Positions 6,757 to 14,689 of a DNA stretch of 19,330 nucleotides are shown piece by piece. Both the position numbers and the translations under genes were made by a program. Position 1 is the first letter of the stretch; each line of letters opens with the position of its first letter. The notes below the pieces were generated by a model, which saw only the letters and a list, made by a program, of their open reading frames with translations, was not told the origin of the DNA and did not search any database. The stretch is from Gemmatimonadota bacterium (lineage in GTDB: Bacteria; Gemmatimonadota; Gemmatimonadetes; Gemmatimonadales; GWC2-71-9), in assembly GCA_022573095.1 (NCBI GenBank), contig JACZUR010000010.1:1-19330 (forward strand). The letters run 5' to 3'.

Positions 6757-7800
6757 TTAGCTGGATGGGTTCTCGGCGTCGCCGCCGGAATGGCCCTCGT
6801 TCTTCTTGTCTTGCGTCTTCTTTCGGCGATGGCGCCGTGACCGGCGCGACCTGCTGGATTTTCGCGGGGTAACCGCGTCCACCGCTTTGTCGGTGGTAAC
6901 CGGTGTATCGCCTTCGTCAAATGTAACCAGGCTCGACGGCGGTTGCGCCACCGGAGTCTCCACCAGAGACATTTCTTCTTTGAGTTGAACCAGGGGCACG
7001 GCTCTCGTGGCGCCGTTTTCAGATCTCAACAATACTCTCTCGCGGAATATGTCTACCGACTCGACTACCTCGCTACCCACTGAAGTAACGAGAGTCTTAC
7101 CCTCCTTGGGGAATCTACGTCTCGTGGTCACGTAGAAGTCATGTTCGTAGCGAAGGCAACAGAGCAACCTTCCACACCCTCCGGAAATCTGCGACGGATT
7201 GAGTGACAGGTTCTGATCTTTGGCTAGGGAAAGACTTACGGGTTGAAGTTCGGGTAGCCACGACGAGCAACAAAACTGACGACCGCAGCGTCCCAATCCA
7301 TCGAGTCGTTTCGCTTCGTCACGAGCGCCGATTTGCCGGAGCTCAATGCGTGTTCTGAAAAGTGCGGCAAGGTCTCTTACCAGAGCACGAAAGTCCACGC
7401 GCTTGTCGGCTGTGAAATAGACCGTCAGCTTCTTGCGGTCCCATTGCCATTCAGCATCTGAGACTTTCATTACCAGATTATGCTCGACAACGCGCTCTGC
7501 GACTTTACGGCGGATATCCTCTTCTGCTTTGCGAAGTTGGCCGAGTAGGTGGGTGTCGTGGCCGGAAGCCATTCGCAGGACCTTTCCGGTTGTCTGCTTC
7601 GCGCCTTTCGAACACCCGCTACACCCTGTGCCGCACTTTTGTTCGGCGACATCGCCGGTGGCGGTCACTTTACCTAGATCTTCACCGCGTTCGACCGCCA
7701 CAACAACTGAAGCTCCGATCGATATCGGATCTTCAGTGCTGTCCCATGAAAAGTATTCTTTGCGGTTGCCTTTGAACCGCACTTCTATCATTTGGGGCAA
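6757..7800 (-). CDS. ricT: PSP1/RicT-family Fe-S/RNA-maturation factor
   Basis: RicT (YaaT, PSP1 domain) in Bacillus forms a complex with RicA and RicF that binds Fe-S clusters and stimulates RNase Y-dependent mRNA maturation. Here the 347-residue protein has the conserved RCGRQFCC (171-178) and GGCGRLLCC (207-215) motifs in the PSP1 domain. An additional cluster, C56, C60 and C63, lies nearer the N terminus. Residues from about 295 onward form a low-complexity, Arg/Lys/Ser-rich tail, likely disordered and possibly RNA-binding. The start is either TTG 7800, which has GAGGG about 6 bp upstream, or ATG 7791 three codons in. The gap to accA is 1 bp, so the two genes are probably co-translated. 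Family is clear; no RicA or RicF partner is in the window. Confidence 0.88.
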   Translation of the reverse strand: MPQMIEVRFKGNRKEYFSWDSTEDPISIGASVVVAVERGEDLGKVTATGDVAEQKCGTGCSGCSKGAKQTTGKVLRMASGHDTHLLGQLRKAEEDIRRKVAERVVEHNLVMKVSDAEWQWDRKKLTVYFTADKRVDFRALVRDLAALFRTRIELRQIGARDEAKRLDGLGRCGRQFCCSSWLPELQPVSLSLAKDQNLSLNPSQISGGCGRLLCCLRYEHDFYVTTRRRFPKEGKTLVTSVGSEVVESVDIFRERVLLRSENGATRAVPLVQLKEEMSLVETPVAQPPSSLVTFDEGDTPVTTDKAVDAVTPRKSSRSRRSRRHRRKKTQDKKNEGHSGGDAENPSS

Positions 7801-7801
7801 A

Positions 7802-8761
7802 TCAGCCCTCTAAAAACTGTCCCATCTTCAGAAACTTCTGCGTCCTTAATTCAACCAGTTCATTGTAATCGATTTTTACTAGATCGGTTAGACTCTTTTC
7901 TAGTGCCTTGCCCAGCAAACGGTGGGCTTCTTCCGGGTTAACGTGCGCTCCACCGAGAGGTTCCGGAACTATCTCGTCTATCAAACCGAGGCCCAAGAGG
8001 TCGGGAGCGGTAACTTTCAGTGCCTTCGCTGCCCGCTGCTTTTGGGTCGCGTCGTTCCAGAGTATTGCCGCGCATCCTTCGGGAGAAATCACCGAATAAA
8101 CAGAATTTGCGAGCATCAAGACCCGGTCTGCCAGGCCGAGAGCCAACGCTCCGCCCGAGCCTCCCTCACCGATGATCACTGCGATAAAAGGCGTTCTCAG
8201 AGTTGCCATTTCTTGGAGGTTGTGCGCGATCGCCTCCGCCTGTCCGCGTTCCTCCGCGCCGAGTCCCGGATATGCGCCGGGAGTGTCGATCAGGGTTATT
8301 ATCGGCGCCGAGAAGCGCTCGGCCATGTGCATTAGGCGTAGCGCTTTGCGGTATCCCTCCGGGTGAGGCATGCCGAAGTTTCGGCGCAGATTCTCCTTGG
8401 TATCTCGCCCTTTTTGTTGCCCAATTACTATTACCGGGCGTCCGCTGAATCTGGCCCATCCCCCAACGATGGCGGGATCGTCGCGAAACAACCGATCACC
8501 CTTCAGTTCGGTAAACTCAGTGAACAGACTTCGTATGTGGTCCAGCGCGTACGGTCGACGTGGGTGTCTAGCTACCTGCACTCTCTGCATGGGAGTAAGA
8601 TTCGAGTATATTTCGCGCCGCAACTCGCCGAGTTTGGCCTGCAGAGGTGCGACGTCATCCTCCACCTCAATCTCCCGCTCGCCGGCTAAGCGACGTAAAC
8701 GTTCTATCTGGCGTTCCAGCTCGACGAGCGGCTTTTCGAATTCAAGAATTGCTACGGTCAC
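7802..8761 (-). CDS. accA: Acetyl-CoA carboxylase carboxyltransferase subunit alpha
   Basis: AccA pairs with AccD to move carboxyl from biotin-BCCP to acetyl-CoA, making malonyl-CoA for fatty-acid synthesis in the cytoplasm. The 319 residues match the family length. An N-terminal helical region (1-60) is followed by the crotonase-like fold with GRDTKENLRRNFGMPHPEGYRK-type region at about 117-139, DTPGAYPG, the oxyanion-hole loop GEGGSGGALALG and SPEGCAAILW. The GTG at 8761 lies 8 bp after the dnaE stop; TAAGGTG within the dnaE end can serve as the ribosome-binding site. accD is not in the window. Location between dnaE and ricT indicates a housekeeping operon. Confidence 0.96.
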   Translation of the reverse strand: MTVAILEFEKPLVELERQIERLRRLAGEREIEVEDDVAPLQAKLGELRREIYSNLTPMQRVQVARHPRRPYALDHIRSLFTEFTELKGDRLFRDDPAIVGGWARFSGRPVIVIGQQKGRDTKENLRRNFGMPHPEGYRKALRLMHMAERFSAPIITLIDTPGAYPGLGAEERGQAEAIAHNLQEMATLRTPFIAVIIGEGGSGGALALGLADRVLMLANSVYSVISPEGCAAILWNDATQKQRAAKALKVTAPDLLGLGLIDEIVPEPLGGAHVNPEEAHRLLGKALEKSLTDLVKIDYNELVELRTQKFLKMGQFLEG

Positions 8762-8769
8762 CTTGGAAT

Positions 8770-11700
8770 CTACACCTTAACCAGCTTCACACGGTCTTTT
8801 CCGATGATGTCTCTCAGCGATGCGAGAAAATCATCCGTGATTTCCACTCTGTTAGTTTTGGCTCTCAGCCGCGCCGTCGACCCGTTGCTGTCGCTCCAAC
8901 TCACGGTAACCGGCGCCGGTCCCGGGTGGGCGGCGCAAAGAGCGGCCACCGCCTTCGTCGAACCTGGGTCCGGCGGAGAATCGGCGGTCCAATGTAGCTC
9001 AACACCCAACTCACCAGAAGACTTCAGCACGTCGAGCGGCCGGGCACCTTCCACGATAAACGGCGCTTGATCTTCACCGCGGTCGCGCACACTGTATCCC
9101 CCGGTCAGCAGTAGGGCGGCGTCGACCGCAATAATCCGCGAGAGTTGTCTCCACCTTTCAGGAAAAACGATGGCCTGTGCCGTTCCGTGAAAGTCTTCCA
9201 ACGTAAGGCGTGCGTACTCTGCCCCCGATTTTCGGCTTGTTTTTCGGGAAACCGCGGTGACCACTACAGCTGCCGTTACCTGATGTTCGCTCCACGATCC
9301 CAGTGTTGCTGAAGTTCTGGTTCCGAACGCGGCTACCTCGTCTCGATACTGCTCCAGCGGATGGCCTGAGATAAAGAAACCTAGTACCGCCTTTTCCTTC
9401 GCAAGCCGTTCAGACTCGGGCCACGGCTCAGCATCTACCAGTGCGATCTTTGACTGTGATTTCTCCGCGTTTTCGTCGCCAAAGAGCGATCCCTGTCCGG
9501 CGTCCCGCTCAGTTTGAACAAGCTGGGCCTCTGCAAACGCTACGTCGATCGTCGCGGTCATGCGGGCTCGATCCGCGTCAATGTCGTCCAGTGTTCCGGC
9601 TGCGATGAGTGATTCGAGTACGCGCTTGTTGCAGAGCTTGAGATCAATCCTCTCGCAGAACTCCTGTAACGACGTATAAGGTCCCGCTTCGTTACGGCCG
9701 TCGATGATGGACTGAATGGCGCCGTGACCGACGTTCTTGATGGCCCCCAACCCAAAGCGGATCTGTTTGTCACCGATCACCGTAAACGTAAATCCTGACT
9801 CGTTCACAGAGGGTGGCAGCACTTGGATTCCGAAGCCTCGCGCATCGTTGATGTACTGGACAACTTTGTCGGTGTTTCCGATTTCAGATGATAGCAGAGA
9901 CGCGAAGAATTCCTCGGGATAGTAGGTCTTTAACCACGCCGTTTGGAATGCCAGCATGCTGTAAGCCACGCTGTGAGATTTGTTGAACCCGTAGCGTCCA
10001 AACGTCTTGATCTGCGCCGCCAAATCTTCGATTACTCTCCGCTTGTGCCCCTTGTCGACTGCGCGGCTCACAAACCGCGCCAGCTCGGCATCGATCAACT
10101 GTTGGTTTTTCTTTCCTACCGCTTTTCGTAGCACATCCGCTTCTGCTAAAGTGAAACCAGCCAAAACGTTCGCTATTCGCATCACCTGTTCTTGATAAAC
10201 TATGACTCCGTAAGTGGACTTGAGTATGTCTACCAGGGCAGGATGAGGGTAAGAAACCGCCTCTTCGCCATTTTTCCGGCGTATGTATACCTTGTGCATG
10301 CCCGAGTCCAGTGTACCCGGCCGCACGAGAGCGTTGGTCACAACGAGGTCGTCGAAGCAGTCGGCTTTCAACTGCCGCAAGAGGTCTGTACCCAGGGCTG
10401 ACTCGAACTGAAATATTCCCGCTGTCTTTCCGGCACGAATCAGCTTGTAGACGGCAGGGTCGTCACGATCCAAGCGATCCAGGTCGATAGTCTTATCGTG
10501 TCGCTCATGGATTGACTGAACGGTGTTGTGAATTACGGTAAGCGTTCGAAGGCCCAGAAAGTCGATCTTCAACATGCCGACCTTCTCGAGACTGTTCATG
10601 TCGTACTGCGTGATTATCGCGTCATTGCCGTCTCGCGCCGCACCAGTTCTCTGGGGCTGGGTACAAACCGGCACGTATTCGTCCAGCGGTCCCGGTGCTA
10701 TGACAATCCCGGCGGCATGCACTGAAGCGTGCCGTGAAAGACCTTCGATACGCTGACTCAAGTCGACCAGCCTGGCTACGTTAGCGTTTTCCTTGCGGAG
10801 TTGGGCAAGTTCGGGAATCTTCTTCGCCGCTTCAGCAACGGACAGGGAATAGGCCGGTCCCGACGGTATCAGTTTGGCTATCTTATCAGCATCTGCCACC
10901 GGCATGCCCAATACCCGGGCGATGTCCCTCACTGTAGCCCGGGCTTTTAGCGTACCAAAGGTGATTATCTGTCCGACGCTGCCTTTGCCGTAGCGCTGCC
11001 TCACGTACTCGATGACCTCTCCGCGCCGCTCGAAGCAGAAATCGATATCGATGTCGGGCATGGAAATGCGGTCCGGATTCAAAAAACGCTCGAAAAGCAA
11101 ATCGAATTCCAACGGGTCTACATTCGTGATTTCGAGCGAGTATGCTACGAGTGACCCGGCCGCGGACCCACGACCCGGTCCGACAGGTATGCCGCGGTCC
11201 TTGGCTGCCTGAACGAAATCCTGAACGATGAGAAAGTACCCCGCGTAGCCGGTGCGAGTTATTACGTCGAGTTCGTACTCCAGGCGGTCCTTCACGTTCG
11301 GCGGGAGTGGACTGCCATAACGGTTCTCCGCACCCTTTGTGGCCAACTCGACCAGCAGTTCGTTGTCGCTGCTGTAACCAGCCGGCCGAGGGAATTCAGG
11401 AAGGAAATACTTCTGCTCGAATTCGAACTCGCAGAGATCCGCCACTGCCTGTGTGTTGGATAGGAGCTCCGGTTTTCCCGGGAAGAGCTTGGCCATCTCC
11501 TGTTCTGTCTTCAGGTAACTTTCTTGCCCGGTGAACCTGAAGCGATTCGGATCGTCGAGATCCTTGCCGGTTCCGATGCATAGCAAGACATCATGCGCCT
11601 GTGCGTCTTCACGATAGAGATAGTGAGAATCGTTTGTAACCAAGACCGGAAGTCCGAGTCGATCCGACAGGTCGAACATTCCCTCGGCCACGATCTGTTC

Positions 11701-12249
11701 GTCAGGTATGCCATGATCCTGAACTTCCAGCCAGAACCCGTCGGGTCCAAACACGCCGGCAAACCATTCGGCCGTTTCCTTCGCCCGCTCGAAGTTGCCT
11801 TGGCGGAGCCAAAGCGACACTTCTCCCGACAGGCATGCGGCGAGACACACTATTCCCTCTGAATAGGTCTCCAGCACCTCTCTATCTATGCGCGGCCGGC
11901 GGAAATAGCCTTCGCGATGGCCTATCGACGAGAGTTTGATGAGATTCTTATAACCCTTCTTGTTACGGGCAAGGAGAACGAGATGGGAGTAATTACTGGG
12001 AGCCCAGTCAAGCCGCTCTCTTGCGTGCCGGGAGCCGAAAGCCATGTAAGCCTCGAAGCCAAGTATCGGTCTGATACCGGCCGCCCGAGCCTGCTCGTAA
12101 AAAGTGAATCCACCATACAGGTTGCCATGGTCGGTCAGGGCGAGGCTGTCCATACCCATTTCACGGGTGCGTAATACCAATTCCCCGATTCTACTGGCAC
12201 CGTCGAGGAGCGAGTACTCTGAGTGAGTGTGAAGATGAGTGAAGCTCAC
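8770..12249 (-). CDS. dnaE: DNA polymerase III subunit alpha (DnaE1 type)
   Basis: This is the replicative polymerase. I choose GTG 12249 as start, giving 1159 residues (E. coli DnaE has 1160) and beginning directly at the PHP domain (SFTHLHTHSEYS). The frame stays open to a GTG at 12384, but those 45 residues look unrelated to the family. The PHP domain (about 1-280) keeps its metal-site residues: H5, H7, D16, D40/H41, E66, H89, C139, D207 and H209. The polymerase core has GPGRGSAAGS (357-366) and PDIDIDF (398-404) with D399/D401/D403. The little-finger motif NKSHSVAYSMLAFQTAWLK, helix-hairpin-helix and an OB-fold region follow. It heads the dnaE-accA-ricT-metG cluster. A 21-codon ORF overlaps its start. 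Confidence 0.96.
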   Translation of the reverse strand: MSFTHLHTHSEYSLLDGASRIGELVLRTREMGMDSLALTDHGNLYGGFTFYEQARAAGIRPILGFEAYMAFGSRHARERLDWAPSNYSHLVLLARNKKGYKNLIKLSSIGHREGYFRRPRIDREVLETYSEGIVCLAACLSGEVSLWLRQGNFERAKETAEWFAGVFGPDGFWLEVQDHGIPDEQIVAEGMFDLSDRLGLPVLVTNDSHYLYREDAQAHDVLLCIGTGKDLDDPNRFRFTGQESYLKTEQEMAKLFPGKPELLSNTQAVADLCEFEFEQKYFLPEFPRPAGYSSDNELLVELATKGAENRYGSPLPPNVKDRLEYELDVITRTGYAGYFLIVQDFVQAAKDRGIPVGPGRGSAAGSLVAYSLEITNVDPLEFDLLFERFLNPDRISMPDIDIDFCFERRGEVIEYVRQRYGKGSVGQIITFGTLKARATVRDIARVLGMPVADADKIAKLIPSGPAYSLSVAEAAKKIPELAQLRKENANVARLVDLSQRIEGLSRHASVHAAGIVIAPGPLDEYVPVCTQPQRTGAARDGNDAIITQYDMNSLEKVGMLKIDFLGLRTLTVIHNTVQSIHERHDKTIDLDRLDRDDPAVYKLIRAGKTAGIFQFESALGTDLLRQLKADCFDDLVVTNALVRPGTLDSGMHKVYIRRKNGEEAVSYPHPALVDILKSTYGVIVYQEQVMRIANVLAGFTLAEADVLRKAVGKKNQQLIDAELARFVSRAVDKGHKRRVIEDLAAQIKTFGRYGFNKSHSVAYSMLAFQTAWLKTYYPEEFFASLLSSEIGNTDKVVQYINDARGFGIQVLPPSVNESGFTFTVIGDKQIRFGLGAIKNVGHGAIQSIIDGRNEAGPYTSLQEFCERIDLKLCNKRVLESLIAAGTLDDIDADRARMTATIDVAFAEAQLVQTERDAGQGSLFGDENAEKSQSKIALVDAEPWPESERLAKEKAVLGFFISGHPLEQYRDEVAAFGTRTSATLGSWSEHQVTAAVVVTAVSRKTSRKSGAEYARLTLEDFHGTAQAIVFPERWRQLSRIIAVDAALLLTGGYSVRDRGEDQAPFIVEGARPLDVLKSSGELGVELHWTADSPPDPGSTKAVAALCAAHPGPAPVTVSWSDSNGSTARLRAKTNRVEITDDFLASLRDIIGKDRVKLVKV

Positions 12250-12311
12250 AGTTCTGGCTGTCCGTTCAGATTGAATACATTTAGTTGCAACAAGAATATC
12301 GAGTTTTTCAT
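12246..12311 (-). CDS. Possible 21-codon upstream ORF overlapping the dnaE start
   Basis: ATG AAA AAC at 12311 opens a 21-residue frame (MKNSIFLLQLNVFNLNGQPE and a final L) whose TGA (12246-12248) overlaps the dnaE GTG at 12249 in the sequence GTGA. The overlap would permit translational coupling. The ribosome-binding site is weak (CCAGGCC just before the ATG), and no similarity is known to me, so chance is a real alternative. Confidence 0.3.
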   Translation of the reverse strand: MKNSIFLLQLNVFNLNGQPEL

Positions 12312-12525
12312 GGCCTGGAACTGCGCTGATTCGTAATACGTTGATATATAGTGACTTACGCCGCCATGCCCTCGTTTTATTCACCCTTGTGAGGGTTGAG
12401 GTAGTGGGCGGAATGGAGCTGTATGATCTTAAAAGGCTCCATCGAGCCGGGCAATGTGTACGCTGAAATAAGTTCCCAGGCCGTCAACCAAAATCCGTTG
12501 TCTCTTGCTTGAAAGTTAGGGTGTC
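12250..12525. promoter_or_regulatory. Divergent intergenic region between dnaE and the M30-like gene
   Basis: This 276-bp gap must hold promoters for both directions, but I find no convincing -35/-10 pair. It contains an AT-rich patch near 12340-12350 (TATATAT), a perfect 5-bp inverted repeat ACCCT/AGGGT at 12383-12396, and a second, GGCTC/GAGCC at 12435-12448. On the minus strand the second is followed by TTTT, resembling a very short terminator pointing toward dnaE. The 21-codon ORF occupies its left edge. Confidence 0.4.
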
Positions 12526-14688
12526 TTGTTTGATCGCTTGAAATTGATGGGTATCGTTGTGCTGGCTGGGACCGCTGCAGCGTGCGGAGGCGATGATCTC
12601 TTGGTGCCGGACAGCATAACAAAGGTCTCGGCTACCGACGGTCAGTCTGCCCCCGCCGGTTCAAAATTGCCACTGCCGCTTGCGGTCGAGGTTCTCACAT
12701 CTGATGCCCTGCCCGCGCTGAGAGCGGAGGTAAAGTGGACGGTCGCATCGGGGTCCGCTACGCTCTCAGACATGCTTACACTGGCTGACGGTGCGGGCCG
12801 TGCTCAGGCGGGGCTCACGTTGGGTCCCCAGGTCGGCTCCGTTACCGTGCGCGCCGCGCTGAATAGCAAACCGGATCGGTTCGTGGAGTTTACGGTGGTA
12901 GCGACGGATCCCCCGGTGATCTCGAGGTTGATCCCGAGCCAGTTCTCCGGGGGCGACACGATCATCATTGAGGGCACAGGTCTGGGTAATGCAACGGCAG
13001 TGTGGTTCGGCAGAATTCGCGCCAGCGTGCTGGCCGCGAATGCCGCAGCGGTGACGGCTGCAGTCCCTTCCTGCCTCGCCCCGGGTCCAACTCCGGTTTC
13101 GCTGGCCGTGGGGTTAGCTATTTCTAATGCCGTCGAGGGAAGTTTTCAGGCGCTCCAAGGCCTGATCGATCTACGCGTAGGAGAGTACATGAGCGTGTCC
13201 GGAAACGAGGTTTCCGGCTGCGCGATGTTCCCCGCATCTGGTCCCGACACCGTCGAGTACCTGGTGGCGGTCCAGAGTACGACTGGAACTCCCGACTTGA
13301 CCGGCACCTACTTGCTGAGTGGTGACTCTCTAGTTACCGCTACTGCGGTTCCACCTCGACCACCGGCTGAAATCCCGTTGTCGCTTCGCTTTCACGATTT
13401 CCTTCGATCCATGGAATCGGAGATAGCGGAGCTTCCGCGACCGCAGATGCACCCGCTTCCGGTTGCGCCTCAGGCGGCGCTACGAGTTGGTGATAGGAAA
13501 AATTTCAAAGTCTGCAACCGGATCGGATGCGACGCGGCTGACGAGTTTAGCGACGTTACCGCCGAAGCTCAGTTCGTCGGTCAACGAGTCGCAATTTTTC
13601 AGGACGTCGAGGCTCCGGGTAACGGCTTTACTCGGCAGGAGTTTGCCGTGCTTGGCTTAGACGCGGAGCAGGTTCTGTACGACGTCGCAACCCGTTCCTT
13701 CGGTGCGGAATCGGACGTGGACCAAAACGGGCTGGTGAACTTTCTTCTTACACCTGTCGTCAATCGCTTGACTCCCGAGACTCAGTGCTCGCAGTCGTTT
13801 ATCAGCGGATTCTTCTTTGCAATCGATATCGACCCAGCCTTTGCTAGGGATGAGAGGTCCAATCAGGCAGAGGTGTTTTATGCGGTAGTGCCAGATCCCC
13901 TGGGTACGGTTACGTGCACCTTTGATAGGGCAACTGTGCGAAGGGTCACGTCTGTGACTTTCGTGCATGAGTTGCAGCATATGATCAACTTCAATCAGCA
14001 TGTACTCTTGCGTGACGGGCCGGCTGAGGAACTCTGGTTGAATGAAGGACTCTCACACCTCGCCGAAGAGCTTTCCGGGCTGCAGTTTCTCCAGAACGGA
14101 GATTCTGAGATGTTCAGTGACCTCGTGCGTGGAGACATGTTTAACGCCTTCAAGTATTTGAAAGCGCCCAGTTCATTTTTCACCATTACTACGTCGGGGA
14201 CTGGGAGCCTGGAGGAACGCGGTGCAGCATGGCTTTTCCTCCGGTGGATTCTCGACACTCACGGAAGTGGTTTGGCGAGAGAACTCGTCGAGACGGACCT
14301 GACAGGAGCAGCGAATGTAGAGAGGGTCGCCGGTGAACCTATCTCAACTCTGCTGTCAGACTGGTTCGTTGCGAATTATGTATCGGACCTACCCGGTTTC
14401 CCGACACCTGAGCGGCTTTCTTACACGACCTGGGACTTCCGCACGCTGTTCCTAGATCTCCACCGGCAGTCGCCCGGCGAATTTGATAGAGTCTTTCCGA
14501 TCGTTCCCGCGATTCAAAACAGCGGTGCCTTTCAGTCCAGCGGTGTGGTCAAATCTGGATCGGGTGACTACATCACTGTGATTCAAGAGGGTGGGGCGCC
14601 CAGTTTTGCTCTGATGCTCTCAAATTTATCCGGGCAACCTCTGTCCAGTGGTCTAGATGTAAGGATGCATATCATAAGGATCAGGTGA
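12526..14688 (+). CDS. Lipoprotein with Ig-like and IPT/TIG domains and M30-like zinc metalloprotease domain
   Basis: The protein has 720 residues. A lipoprotein signal ends in AAAC (C20) followed by Gly-Gly-Asp-Asp. Residues about 28-125 resemble a bacterial Ig-like (Big) module, and 130-205 an IPT/TIG module (PVISRLIPSQFSGGDTIII, then GTGLGNATAVWFG). The C-terminal half carries HELQH (481-485) with E507 in WLNEGLSHLAEEL, 21 residues after the second His. This is a gluzincin zinc site like that of peptidase family M30 (hyicolysin). It is probably an exported surface protease. TTG 12526 is preferred because it gives the basic n-region (FDRLKL) before the hydrophobic core; the ATG at 12547 would lose it, and a stop lies three codons upstream. 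It is followed after 1 bp by the PorV-like gene. Confidence 0.75.
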   Translation: MFDRLKLMGIVVLAGTAAACGGDDLLVPDSITKVSATDGQSAPAGSKLPLPLAVEVLTSDALPALRAEVKWTVASGSATLSDMLTLADGAGRAQAGLTLGPQVGSVTVRAALNSKPDRFVEFTVVATDPPVISRLIPSQFSGGDTIIIEGTGLGNATAVWFGRIRASVLAANAAAVTAAVPSCLAPGPTPVSLAVGLAISNAVEGSFQALQGLIDLRVGEYMSVSGNEVSGCAMFPASGPDTVEYLVAVQSTTGTPDLTGTYLLSGDSLVTATAVPPRPPAEIPLSLRFHDFLRSMESEIAELPRPQMHPLPVAPQAALRVGDRKNFKVCNRIGCDAADEFSDVTAEAQFVGQRVAIFQDVEAPGNGFTRQEFAVLGLDAEQVLYDVATRSFGAESDVDQNGLVNFLLTPVVNRLTPETQCSQSFISGFFFAIDIDPAFARDERSNQAEVFYAVVPDPLGTVTCTFDRATVRRVTSVTFVHELQHMINFNQHVLLRDGPAEELWLNEGLSHLAEELSGLQFLQNGDSEMFSDLVRGDMFNAFKYLKAPSSFFTITTSGTGSLEERGAAWLFLRWILDTHGSGLARELVETDLTGAANVERVAGEPISTLLSDWFVANYVSDLPGFPTPERLSYTTWDFRTLFLDLHRQSPGEFDRVFPIVPAIQNSGAFQSSGVVKSGSGDYITVIQEGGAPSFALMLSNLSGQPLSSGLDVRMHIIRIR

Positions 14689-14689
14689 T

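Noticed and set aside
6239..6760. 173-residue open frame on the plus strand
   Set aside because: It lies wholly antisense to metG, whose HIGH motif and zinc knuckle prove the minus strand; the antisense frame has no recognisable domain.
8363..8780. Several overlapping plus-strand frames of 108-137 residues
   Set aside because: They are shadows of accA; the accA motifs on the minus strand are complete.
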